From Archangium sp. (GTDB lineage: Bacteria > Myxococcota > Myxococcia > Myxococcales > Myxococcaceae): a stretch of DNA of 64,000 bases. Shown in pieces: positions 36,194-44,570 of the stretch; position 1 is the first letter of the stretch, and each line of letters begins with the position of its first letter. The stretch covers positions 124,001 to 188,000 of the forward strand of contig JAUXRX010000017.1 in assembly GCA_030681645.1 (NCBI GenBank). The letters are read 5' to 3'. The notes beneath the pieces were generated by a model that saw only the letters and a list, made by a program, of their open reading frames with translations, did no database searches and was not told the origin of the DNA. The translations under genes and the position numbers were made by a program.

Positions 36194-37420
36194 ATGGTCA
36201 CCGAAACGAACGAGCCCCCCAAGAAGACGAAGAAGTCCGCTCCCGCTGCCAACGGCAGCTCTCCCTTCATCGGCGTGCTCCGCGCGGCCGCCGCGGGCGA
36301 CTACCTGGGCCGCGTCGACGTGAAGGGCCTGAGCGGCGAGCAGAAGGAACTGGCCACGCTCCTCAACGCTCTGCTCACCCGCGTCGGCGCCGAGGCGAAG
36401 ACCGCGGTCTCGCGCCGGGAAGAAATGCAGCACCTGCTCGAGTCGGCCCAGTCGGCCCTCTCCGCGCTCGTCAGCCACGGCGATCTCACCACCTTCCAGT
36501 GGACGCCCATCGACGACCCGGTCATCGACCCGCTGCTCGACGGCTTCTCCAAGGTGATCGACACGCTGCGCACCTTCGTGCGCGAGATCAACGAGGCGGC
36601 GCTGCGGCTGTCCTCGTCGGCCAACGAGGTGCTCGCCGCGTCGACCCAGCACGAGTCGTCGTCGACCGAGCAGGCCGCCGCGATCCACGAGACCACCGCC
36701 ACCATGGAAGAGCTCAAGCACGCCTCGGCGCAGATCGCCGAGAACGCCGGCGCCGTGGCCCGCGTCGCCGAAGAGACGCTCAACTCGGCGCGCTCGGGCC
36801 GGGGCGCCATCGGCGAGTTCATCGAGGCGATGCAGCAGATCCGCGCCGACGGCATCGCGGTGTCCGAGTCGATCACCAAGCTGCTGCGGCGCGTGGAGCG
36901 CATCGGCACGGTGGTCGAGGTGATCGACGAGATCGCCGACCGGTCCGACCTGCTCGCGCTCAACGCCGCGCTCGAGGGCTCGCGCGCAGGTGAGGCGGGC
37001 AAGGGCTTTTCCATCGTCGCCGCCGAGATGCGCCGCCTCGCGGAAAACGTCCTCGACTCGACCAAGGAGATCAAGAACCTCATCACCGAGATCCGCGAGG
37101 CCACCGCCGCCGCCGCCTCGGCCGCTGACGCCTCGCGCACCGCCACCGAGCAGGGCGAGCGCCTCGGCTCGGTCGCCGCCAGCGCCGTCGAAGGCATCCT
37201 CGCCGGCGTGCAGGAGACCAGCGACGCCGCGCGGGTGATCAACCTCGCCACCCAGCAGCAGCGCACCGCCACGGAGCAGGTGGTGGCCTCGATGGCAGAG
37301 ATCGAAGACGTGACGCGCCAGACCACGCAGGCCAGCAAGCAGGCCACGTCGGCCGCCGCCGAGCTCACCCAGCTCGCCAGCCGCCTCTCGGATCTGATCA
37401 AGCGCTTCAAGGCGGACTGA
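36194..37420 (+). CDS. frzCD: Cytoplasmic chemoreceptor FrzCD
   Basis: A 408-residue methyl-accepting chemotaxis protein with no membrane helices. The N-terminus is lysine-rich (PPKKTKKSAP), followed by about 120 residues of unassigned helical sequence and a C-terminal signalling domain with the tip ADRSDLLALNAALEGSRAGEAGKGFSIVAAEMRRLAE. Glutamate/glutamine-rich helices flank the tip as methylation sites. Soluble architecture, size (M. xanthus FrzCD about 417) and basic N-terminal tail, which in M. xanthus binds the nucleoid, all fit FrzCD. Confidence 0.9.
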   Translation: MVTETNEPPKKTKKSAPAANGSSPFIGVLRAAAAGDYLGRVDVKGLSGEQKELATLLNALLTRVGAEAKTAVSRREEMQHLLESAQSALSALVSHGDLTTFQWTPIDDPVIDPLLDGFSKVIDTLRTFVREINEAALRLSSSANEVLAASTQHESSSTEQAAAIHETTATMEELKHASAQIAENAGAVARVAEETLNSARSGRGAIGEFIEAMQQIRADGIAVSESITKLLRRVERIGTVVEVIDEIADRSDLLALNAALEGSRAGEAGKGFSIVAAEMRRLAENVLDSTKEIKNLITEIREATAAAASAADASRTATEQGERLGSVAASAVEGILAGVQETSDAARVINLATQQQRTATEQVVASMAEIEDVTRQTTQASKQATSAAAELTQLASRLSDLIKRFKAD

Positions 37421-37426
37421 TCCACG

Positions 37427-39712
37427 GTGGATACGGAAGCCCTCAAGAAGTCCCTCCTCGTGAAGTTCGTGGAGGTGACGCAGGATCGGCTCCAGGCCAT
37501 CCAGCTCGGCATCCTCGAGCTGGAGAAGCCCGAGTCGAACGCGGCCGCCGAGGGCGTGGCGCGCGAGCTCCACACCATGAAGGGCGAGGCCCGCATGCTG
37601 GGGCTGGCCGCGATCGGCCAGCTCGCCCACTGCTGTGAGGACCTGCTCAAGGTCGAGCGCGACAAGAAGGTCGAGACCCGCGCCGCCACCGATCTGCTGC
37701 TGCACGCGTGCGACGCGATCTCCGATCTGCTCGACGATCTCGAGGCCGCGAAGAACGGGTCCGACGAGTCGAACGAGATGGCGGCGAAGCTCTCGCAGAC
37801 CGCCGGCACGCCCCTGCCGCCGCTCAAGCCGGTGCGCCCGGGCTCGAAGCAGAAGCTGCCCCCGGTCAAACTCCCGGCCGAGGCGCCTGCCCGGGCCGAG
37901 GGGGCCTCGCCGGTGCCTGCGCCCACCGCCCCGTCCGGCGCGGTGCCCGCGCCCACCGCCAGTGCACCCACCCCCGGCAAGCCGCCCGAAGAGCGCGCCG
38001 AGCGCTCGACGCCGATCGATCGCAGCATCCGCGTCAACGTCGAGATCCTCGACGCGCTGGGCCTGCTCGCCGGCGACCTGCTGGTCGAGAGCGCGCGCTC
38101 AGGGCTGCGCGGCGCCGAGATCCAGGGCCTGTTCGAGCGCTTCTCCCGCCTCGGCGACAACCTGCTGCGGCTGTCCGAGCAGCAGGACCTCGCCGAGAAG
38201 GAGCGCGAGCGGGTGGCCCAGCTCGAGAGCGACCTGCACCTGCTGCGCGACGACGCCTTCCGCTTCGTGCGCACGCACGCCGACGGGTTCAACACCCTGC
38301 ACGGCAACCTCACCCAGATGGCCGATCACGTGGCCGAGGCGCGGCTCATTCCGCTCGCGTCGGTCTTCGAGGCCTTCCCCCGCGCCGCGCGCGATCTGGC
38401 GCACGCCCAGAACAAGCACATCGAGCTCGTCGTCGACAACACCAACGCCGGCGTCGATCGCAGCCTGGTGGCCGACCTGCGCGACGCCCTGGTGCACCTG
38501 CTGCGCAACAGCGTCGATCACGGCATCGAAGGCCCAGACACCCGCAGCACCCTGGGCAAGCCCGAGACGGGGCGCATTCACCTCCGCGCCCGCGCCGACG
38601 GCGACATGCTGCACGTCGAGGTCGAAGACGACGGGCGGGGCATCGACCCCGATCGCCTGCGCCAGGTGGCGGTCAACAAGCGCCTGCTCTCGGAGTCGCA
38701 GGCGGCCTCGCTCTCGGAGCGCGAGGCGATGGAGCTGATCTTCCGCGCCGGCTTCTCGACCCGCGACGAGGTGAGCGAGCTCTCGGGCCGCGGCGTCGGC
38801 ATGGACGTGGTGAAGAAGAAGGTCGAGGCGCTGGGCGGCTCGGTGGCCGTGACCAGCCGCATCGGCCGCAGCACCACCGTCTCGCTGCGCCTGCCGCAGT
38901 CCCTCGCGCTCATGCGCGTGCTGCTCATTCGCATGGGCGACGACGTCTACGGCATGCCCGCCGCCGACGTGGAAGCGGTGGCGCGCTTCCGCCCCGAAGA
39001 TCGCCTCGAGATCATGGGCACGGTGGCCGTGATGCACCGGGGGCGCCCGGTGACCATGGTGGCGCTTGGCCCGCTGCTGGGCCTCAACGGCGGGCCCCGC
39101 TTCGAGCGGCCGCCCTGCGTGGTGGTGCGCTACGGGGAAGATCTCGCCGCGCTGGTGGTGGACGGCTTCGTCGACGAGCGCGAGGTGGCGGTCAAGCCGG
39201 TGGGCGGCGACTTCCTCAAGGGCGCGCCCTTCGTGGCCGGCTCTGCCGCGCTCGAGGACGGGCGCATCGCGGTGCTGCTGCACGTGCCCGACATCATGAC
39301 CGAGGTGCGCAAGATGGCGCGCCCCGTCACCGAAGGCCCGCAGACGCGCAGGCTCAAGGTGCTGCTGGTCGACGACTCGCCCATCGCCCGGGCCACCGAG
39401 AGCGCGCTGGTGCGTGCGCTCGGCCACACCGTGGAAGAAGCGCAGGACGGCGAAGACGGCTGGAGCAAGCTGCAGAGCGCGGTGTTCGACCTCATCCTCA
39501 CCGACGTGCAGATGCCGCGCCTCGACGGCTTCAGCTTGACCCGGCGGATCAAACAATCGGCCGAGCTGGCGAAGGTGCCGGTGGTGATCCTCTCGTCGCT
39601 CGCTTCTCCCGAAGACAAGCGGCGCGGCCTCGACGCGGGGGCTGACGCGTACCTCATCAAGGGCGAGCTGGGAGTGGAGAGCCTGGCGCTCACGATCGAT
39701 CGGCTCACGTGA
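37427..39712 (+). CDS. frzE: Chemotaxis hybrid histidine kinase FrzE (CheA-CheY fusion)
   Basis: A 761-residue kinase. Order: Hpt/P1 with phospho-accepting His49 (ARELHTMKGEARML); a Pro/Ala-rich linker (about 128-190) in place of P2; P3 dimerisation; P4 ATPase with LRNSVDHGIEGP, DDGRGID and SGRGVGMDVVKKKVEALGG; P5 CheW-like domain (LMRVLLIRMGDDVYGMPAADVEAV); and a C-terminal receiver from residue 643 with Asp693 (LILTDVQMPRLDGF). This CheA-CheY fusion is the FrzE layout, in which the receiver inhibits the kinase. The start is GTG, six bases after frzCD. It overlaps frzG by four bases. Confidence 0.92.
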   Translation: MDTEALKKSLLVKFVEVTQDRLQAIQLGILELEKPESNAAAEGVARELHTMKGEARMLGLAAIGQLAHCCEDLLKVERDKKVETRAATDLLLHACDAISDLLDDLEAAKNGSDESNEMAAKLSQTAGTPLPPLKPVRPGSKQKLPPVKLPAEAPARAEGASPVPAPTAPSGAVPAPTASAPTPGKPPEERAERSTPIDRSIRVNVEILDALGLLAGDLLVESARSGLRGAEIQGLFERFSRLGDNLLRLSEQQDLAEKERERVAQLESDLHLLRDDAFRFVRTHADGFNTLHGNLTQMADHVAEARLIPLASVFEAFPRAARDLAHAQNKHIELVVDNTNAGVDRSLVADLRDALVHLLRNSVDHGIEGPDTRSTLGKPETGRIHLRARADGDMLHVEVEDDGRGIDPDRLRQVAVNKRLLSESQAASLSEREAMELIFRAGFSTRDEVSELSGRGVGMDVVKKKVEALGGSVAVTSRIGRSTTVSLRLPQSLALMRVLLIRMGDDVYGMPAADVEAVARFRPEDRLEIMGTVAVMHRGRPVTMVALGPLLGLNGGPRFERPPCVVVRYGEDLAALVVDGFVDEREVAVKPVGGDFLKGAPFVAGSAALEDGRIAVLLHVPDIMTEVRKMARPVTEGPQTRRLKVLLVDDSPIARATESALVRALGHTVEEAQDGEDGWSKLQSAVFDLILTDVQMPRLDGFSLTRRIKQSAELAKVPVVILSSLASPEDKRRGLDAGADAYLIKGELGVESLALTIDRLT

Positions 39713-40710
39713 GCTGCTCGGCCCTCCTCGTCGACACCAGCGGCACCGCGGGCGCGCGGTATGGCTGGGTGTTTCGAAACGAGCTGTCGGCCGCGGGTGA
39801 TCCGGTGCCCCCCAGCCTCGCGCTCGAGACGGTGCGCAGGCTCGACCCCCAGCTGTTGTTGATCGAGGTGGTGTCCATGTCGGCCGAGGTGCTGCGGCTG
39901 GTGGAGCGGGTGATGTCCGATTCTCCGCGGCCGATCGTGCTGCTGGTCGGCTCTCCCGCGGCCAGGCAGGCGGCCTTCACGCTGCTCGATGCGGGCGCGC
40001 TCGACGTGGTCTCGGTGCCCGAGGCGCCCGACGCGGCCGCCGAGTCGGCCCTGCGCAAGCAGCTGGTGCTGCTGTCGTCGATCTCGATCGTCCGGCATCC
40101 GCGCGGGCGCAAGCGGCGCACCTCGGCGGGGCTGCCGATGGTGCGGCCCGATTACTTCGTGGTGGCGATCGCCGCCTCGCTGGGGGGGCCCAAGGCGCTG
40201 GCCGAGGTGCTCGCCGATCTCCCCCAGGACTTTCCCGCGCCGGTGGTGATCTGCCAGCACATCACGCCCGGCTTTTCCGACGACCTGGCCCGCTGGCTGG
40301 CCCAGGAGACCGGCCACCGGGTGCACGAGGCGACCGACGGGCAGCGCCTGGTGAAGTCGGAGTTCTTCATCGCGCCCTCGCACCTGCACCTGATCGTCAG
40401 CCCGGGCGGGGTGGTGCGGCTCGACGACAACCCGCCCATCGGTGGCTTCAAGCCGTCGTGCGATCTGCTGCTGCGCAGCGTGGCGCAGAGTTTCTCCAGG
40501 CGGGCGATCGGCGTCGTACTCACGGGCATGGGTCGCGATGGCGCGAAGGGCCTCGACGAGATCCGCAAGGCGGGTGGGCACACCATCGCCCAGGACAAGG
40601 CCAGCAGCGTCGTCTTCGGCATGCCCGGAGAGGCGGTCGCGCTCGGCGCGGCTGAGCTGGTGCTGCCCCTCGACGAGATCGGCCGGCAGTTGGTGAGGTG
40701 GGTGTCATGA
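39709..40710 (+). CDS. frzG: Chemoreceptor methylesterase FrzG (CheB-like)
   Basis: A 333-residue CheB-type methylesterase that removes methyl groups from FrzCD. The catalytic triad can be placed at Ser157 (AIAASLGGPKAL), His184 (ICQHITPGFS) and Asp277 (GMGRDGAKGLDEIRKAGG). The N-terminal 125 residues resemble a receiver domain, but the phospho-acceptor position is Glu53 (LLLIEV) and the acidic pocket is missing, so it is probably a non-phosphorylatable pseudo-receiver. The start is GTG within the frzE stop (GTGA). Confidence 0.88.
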   Translation: MSCSALLVDTSGTAGARYGWVFRNELSAAGDPVPPSLALETVRRLDPQLLLIEVVSMSAEVLRLVERVMSDSPRPIVLLVGSPAARQAAFTLLDAGALDVVSVPEAPDAAAESALRKQLVLLSSISIVRHPRGRKRRTSAGLPMVRPDYFVVAIAASLGGPKALAEVLADLPQDFPAPVVICQHITPGFSDDLARWLAQETGHRVHEATDGQRLVKSEFFIAPSHLHLIVSPGGVVRLDDNPPIGGFKPSCDLLLRSVAQSFSRRAIGVVLTGMGRDGAKGLDEIRKAGGHTIAQDKASSVVFGMPGEAVALGAAELVLPLDEIGRQLVRWVS

Positions 40711-40720
40711 GCGATCCTGT

Positions 40721-40790
40721 CTCCCTCTCCCTGCGCAGCGGGGAACGGCGGACTCGCGCCTCGAGGGAGAAGAGGGCCGGGGTGAGGGGC
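40721..40790. repeat. Family A repeat, long variant, copy 5
   Basis: CTCCCTCTCC ... GAGGGAGAAGAGGGCCGGGG TGAGGGGC with the inserted segment CGGCGGACTCGCGCCTCGAG. It lies between frzG and frzF, followed closely by an inverted copy. Confidence 0.75.
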
Positions 40791-40804
40791 CTATCGTCCG
40801 AAGC

Positions 40805-40853
40805 GCCCCTCACCCGGCCTGCGGCCGACCTCTCCCCGCTTCGCAGGGAGAGG
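40805..40853. repeat. Family A repeat, inverted copy 6
   Basis: GCCCCTCACCCGGCC then CCTCTCCCCGC and GCAGGGAGAGG. It is in opposite orientation to the preceding copy, so the pair forms a 130-base palindromic cluster inside the frz operon. Confidence 0.75.
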
Positions 40854-40876
40854 TTTCACGCCCGTCGGGGTTCCGC

Positions 40877-42394
40877 ATGACCCTGAGCATCGAGCGCCCC
40901 TCCCTCGAGCTGCTCGCCGCGCTCCTGCTCGAGCGCGCGGGCCTCAAGATCACCCCTGACGGGTACTACGGGCTGCGCCTGGCCCTGCAGGCCCGCATGC
41001 CCGCGCTCGGCATCACCGACGCCACCGAGTACGTGGGCCGGCTCAAGCAGCGCGCCGGTGAGCAGGAACTGCGGTCCCTCATTCCGCTGGTCACCGTCGG
41101 CAAGACGGAGTTCTTTCGCGACACCAGGCAGTTCCTCTCGTTCGAGCGCCACGTGCTGCCCCAGGTGATGGAGCGGGGGCGCCTCGAGCAACGCCAGACG
41201 AAGCTGTGGTCGGCAGGGTGCGCCACCGGCGAAGAGCCCTACTCGCTGTCGATGGTGGCGCTCGAGCGCGGTGAGACGCCCGCCACGGTCGACATCTGGG
41301 CCACCGATCTCAACCCCGCGGCCACCGAGTCGGCCTCGCGGGCGTTCTTCCCCGCGCGGCGGCTGGTGGGTGTGAGCGAAGATCGCATTCAGCGCTTCTT
41401 CACCACCGTCGAGGGCGGGTACCAGCTGGTGCAGCCGGTGCGGGAGCTGATTCGGTTCGAGGGCCACAACCTCGCCGCGCCGGTGTGGCACCAGGTGCAG
41501 GCGCGATCGCTCGACGTGATCTTCTGCCGCAACGTGATCATCTACTTCGATCAGCCCACCATCGTCGGCGTGATGGAACGCTTCTACGAGTCGCTGCGCC
41601 CCGGCGGGTGGATGTTCCTCGGGTACTCCGAGAGCCTGTTCAAGATCAGCACGCGCTTCGAGATGGTCGAGGTGGGGGGCACGTTCGCGTACCAGCGGCC
41701 GCTCAACACCATCCGCAAGCCGCCGGCGCCGGTCACCACGGTGGCCCGGCCGTCGGCGCCCCCGCCTCCTCCTCGCTCGCCGACCGACGTGGAATCGGTG
41801 CTGCGCAAGCTGAAGCTGCAGGAACCGCCGAAGCCGCCCCGGCCGTCCGCGCCGCCGCCGCCTCCCAGGCCGCCCGTGCGCAAGACGCCCGTCGAGCGGC
41901 TGGCCGAGGTGGTGGAGGCGATCGAGAAGGGCGACTTCCCCAAGGCGCTGCGCACCGTGCGGCGGCTCGCTGACGAGGAGCCGGATGATCTCGCGGCGCG
42001 GCTCACCCTGGGCAACGTGCACGCCCTCATGGGCAACCTCGACGAAGCGCGCGAGGCGTACCAGTACGCGCTGTCGAGGGAGGCGCTGTGCGTCGAGGCG
42101 CGGCTCTACACGGCGCTGGCCGAGATGCAGGGCGGACAGCTCGACGACGCGAAGCAGGAGCTGACCCGGGCGCTCTTCCTCGAGCCCACCCTGGCCGTCG
42201 GTCACTACCTCCTTGGGCAGGTGAACGAGCGCAGGGGGGACGTCGAGGGGGCGCTGCGGGCGTACCGCAACGCGATCAGCCAGCGGAAGCAGCCCAGGCA
42301 CGAGCTGATCGGGCACTTTCCCGATCTGCCGCGCAGCAACGAGGCGATCGCCCAGGCGGCCCAGTACCGGCTGGCGGCGCTGTCAGAGCGGTAG
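40877..42394 (+). CDS. frzF: Chemoreceptor methyltransferase FrzF (CheR with TPR domain)
   Basis: A 505-residue protein. Residues about 5-275 are a CheR methyltransferase: VGKTEFFRD, LWSAGCATGEEPYSLSMVAL (SAM binding), IWATDLNPAA, and DVIFCRNVIIYFDQ ... GGWMFLGYSESL. A Pro-rich linker (about 278-335) leads to TPR repeats (DDLAARLTLGNVHALMGNLDEAREAYQYAL, AVGHYLLGQVNERRGDVEGALRAY). CheR plus C-terminal TPR is the FrzF layout; the TPR part controls which receptor sites are methylated. It is separated from frzG by 166 bases of repeats. Confidence 0.9.
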   Translation: MTLSIERPSLELLAALLLERAGLKITPDGYYGLRLALQARMPALGITDATEYVGRLKQRAGEQELRSLIPLVTVGKTEFFRDTRQFLSFERHVLPQVMERGRLEQRQTKLWSAGCATGEEPYSLSMVALERGETPATVDIWATDLNPAATESASRAFFPARRLVGVSEDRIQRFFTTVEGGYQLVQPVRELIRFEGHNLAAPVWHQVQARSLDVIFCRNVIIYFDQPTIVGVMERFYESLRPGGWMFLGYSESLFKISTRFEMVEVGGTFAYQRPLNTIRKPPAPVTTVARPSAPPPPPRSPTDVESVLRKLKLQEPPKPPRPSAPPPPPRPPVRKTPVERLAEVVEAIEKGDFPKALRTVRRLADEEPDDLAARLTLGNVHALMGNLDEAREAYQYALSREALCVEARLYTALAEMQGGQLDDAKQELTRALFLEPTLAVGHYLLGQVNERRGDVEGALRAYRNAISQRKQPRHELIGHFPDLPRSNEAIAQAAQYRLAALSER

Positions 42395-42516
42395 GTGAAG
42401 GAACCGGGGCAAACACGCCTCAGTTGCCCTCACCACCCCTTCATGGTTAAGAGACGCCCCCGCCGGTCCATCGGGATTGTCCTGATGCAAGGTGGTTACG
42501 AAAGGTCGTCCCGCAC

Positions 42517-42753
42517 ATGAAGCCCGACATGCACCCCGTCTACCCGCCCTCCCGCATCACCTGCGCGTGCGGAAACATGATCGAGACCCGGTCCACCCGT
42601 GGATCGTTCTCGGTTGAAGTCTGCTCGAACTGCCACCCGTTCTTCACCGGCAAGTACAAGCTGATGGACACGCAGGGCCGCATCGACCGCTTCAAGAAGA
42701 AGTACGACACGAAGAAGGGCGCGACGCCCGCGGTTCCCAAGACGACCCCCTGA
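42517..42753 (+). CDS. rpmE: 50S ribosomal protein L31
   Basis: A 78-residue L31 of the zinc-binding type: [44 protein letters not shown]. Zinc ligands are Cys16, Cys18, Cys36 and Cys39. The DUF1385 gene nearby is a common rpmE neighbour. A strong terminator follows. The 122-base gap upstream holds no clear promoter. Confidence 0.97.
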   Translation: MKPDMHPVYPPSRITCACGNMIETRSTRGSFSVEVCSNCHPFFTGKYKLMDTQGRIDRFKKKYDTKKGATPAVPKTTP

Positions 42754-42776
42754 GTCGTTCTTCGGTTCATCGAAGA

Positions 42777-42810
42777 GGCCGATGGAGCTCATCGCTCCGT
42801 CGGCCTTTTT
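42777..42810 (+). terminator. Intrinsic terminator after rpmE
   Basis: A stem of GGCCGAYGGAGC (42777-42788) with GCTCCGTCGGCC (42794-42805) and a short loop, followed by TTTTT. It starts 24 bases after the L31 stop codon. A classic Rho-independent terminator. Confidence 0.92.
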
Positions 42811-42820
42811 CGTTGCGGGG

Positions 42821-43348
42821 CTACTCGTCGACGACCGCGGCCGTCGAGGCGCGCAGCTGGGTCGCGACGCGCTGCCAGATCGTCCCTGAGCGCACCGCTT
42901 CGACGAAGGCGCGAGTCACGCCCGGCGGCTCGACGGTGAGCATCTCGTCGGCGGTGTGGAGCAGGTAGCGCAGGGCGCGGTAGTCGTCCTGGCGCACCAC
43001 CTCGAGCTGCCCGTCATCGAGCAGAATCAGCGACCGCGCCGAGAGCTGCCACGGGCACTCGTGGCCCTCTTCGTCGAGGGGGCCGAGCAGCTCGAGCCGG
43101 CCGAAGCCGCCGTTGCGCATCTCGGCCGCGAGCTCCTGGCCGTCGCCCAGCAGCCAGTCCCACGCCACCAGCAGCTCCGCGCGCAAGGCCTCGCGCTGGG
43201 CCTTGCGCTCTTCTTCCCTGCGGCGCGCGGCCTCGTCGCGCTCGCGCTCGAGCTGCTCGGCCCGCGCGATGCGCTCGGCGCGGGCGTGGGGGAGTTCGGC
43301 GAAGAGCGTGCGGATGTCGTTGGGCAGAGCCATCACCCGGATACTCAC
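42821..43348 (-). CDS. Hypothetical protein with N-terminal coiled coil
   Basis: A 175-residue protein, no signal peptide. Residues about 20-62 form a strongly charged coiled coil (RAERIARAEQLERERDEAARRREEE), followed by a mixed domain (LVAWDWLLGDGQELAAEM ... CPWQLSARSLILLDDGQLEVVRQDDYRALRYLL). An alternative ATG at 43333 (MALPNDIRTL) is equally plausible. It ends near the rpmE terminator on the other strand. No family recognised. Confidence 0.6.
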   Translation of the reverse strand: MSIRVMALPNDIRTLFAELPHARAERIARAEQLERERDEAARRREEERKAQREALRAELLVAWDWLLGDGQELAAEMRNGGFGRLELLGPLDEEGHECPWQLSARSLILLDDGQLEVVRQDDYRALRYLLHTADEMLTVEPPGVTRAFVEAVRSGTIWQRVATQLRASTAAVVDE

Positions 43349-43388
43349 CCGGTAGCGCAGGGGGCGCCAAGCGGCTATCTGCCCGGCG

Positions 43389-44489
43389 GTGAGCGAACAA
43401 CCCGCTGGAGTCCGTCAGCCCTACATCGGTGGCCAGGCCGTGATCGAGGGCGTGATGATGCGCAGCCCGAAGTCCTTCGTGGTGGCCGTGCGCAGGCACG
43501 TCGGCGGCATCGCCATTCGCGAGCAGGAATGGCGCCAGCTGCTGCCAGGGCTCAAGTTCCTGCGCTGGCCGATCTTCCGCGGCGCGCTGGTGCTCGCCGA
43601 GTCGCTGCACAACGGCTTCTCGGCCCTCAAGTTCTCCGGCGATCACGGCCTTCCGCCGGAAGAGCAGGGCGGCAAGAAGGGCATCAGCACCTCGGCGTTC
43701 CTCGCCTTCATGCTCTCGGCGATCGTCTCGGGCGCCGATTCCGATCCCTCGAAGGGCGAGCCTCCGCCTGAGAAGAAGGAGAGCACCACCGGGGCCGACC
43801 TCATGCTCGGCTTCGCCACGCTGATGATGGTGCTGTTCTTCATCGGGCTGCCGCACGCGCTCACCTGGCTGGTGGGCCGCGCCATCGGACCGTCGTTCGA
43901 CACCACCAGCTTCTCGTTCCACTTCGTCGACGGGATCTTCCGCGTGGCGATCCTGGTGGGCTACGTCTGGGTGCTCTCGAAGACGAAGGACGCGTCGGTC
44001 TTGTTCCGGTACCACGGGGCCGAACACAAGGCGATTTGGACCTACGAGTCGTACAAGCCGCTCACCGTCGACGAGGCCCGGCCCTTCACCACCCGGCACC
44101 CGCGCTGCGGCACCAGCTTCCTCTTCATCGTGGTGGGCGTGGCGGTGCTGCTGCACGTGGCGCTGTTGCCCTTCGTGCCCCGGCTGCACGCCAACGACTT
44201 CGTCAACCAGCTGCTCATGGTGTTCATCAAGGTGCCGATGGCGTTCCCCATCGCCGGCATCGCGTACGAGCTGCAGCGCTGGAGCGCGAAGGACTCGTGC
44301 CCTGCGTTCATCAAGGGCCTCACCCGCCCGGGCATCTGGCTGCAGAAGATCACCACCCAGCCGCCCACCGACGCCCAGCAGGAAGTCGCGCTGCTCTCGC
44401 TCGATCGCGCGCTGGCCCGTGAAGAGGGCAGGCCGAAGTCGCCCGAGGGCGTGACGCTGTACGAGACCTTCGCTCAGGCCGCGGCATAA
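43389..44489 (+). CDS. DUF1385 family membrane protein (YqhQ-like)
   Basis: A 366-residue protein with the DUF1385 signature: GGQAVIEGVMMRSPKSFVVAVRR at the N-terminus, RYHGAEHKAIWTYE and HPRCGTSFLFIVV in the middle, with four or five membrane helices. Function is not established. The family is typically encoded near rpmE and prfA, as here. The start is GTG. A central acidic and lysine-rich insertion (DSDPSKGEPPPEKKE) sits between predicted helices. Confidence 0.88.
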   Translation: MSEQPAGVRQPYIGGQAVIEGVMMRSPKSFVVAVRRHVGGIAIREQEWRQLLPGLKFLRWPIFRGALVLAESLHNGFSALKFSGDHGLPPEEQGGKKGISTSAFLAFMLSAIVSGADSDPSKGEPPPEKKESTTGADLMLGFATLMMVLFFIGLPHALTWLVGRAIGPSFDTTSFSFHFVDGIFRVAILVGYVWVLSKTKDASVLFRYHGAEHKAIWTYESYKPLTVDEARPFTTRHPRCGTSFLFIVVGVAVLLHVALLPFVPRLHANDFVNQLLMVFIKVPMAFPIAGIAYELQRWSAKDSCPAFIKGLTRPGIWLQKITTQPPTDAQQEVALLSLDRALAREEGRPKSPEGVTLYETFAQAAA

Positions 44490-44570
44490 AATTAGACAGC
44501 GATCCAACCTCACGTACCGTCTCGATCAGGCCTGTAGCACTCACGGCCCTTCTCGAAATTCGGAGGTTGG

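Noticed and set aside
40856..42316. Minus-strand frame of 486 residues over frzF
   Set aside because: Low-complexity His/Arg/Leu shadow; CheR motifs are on the plus strand.
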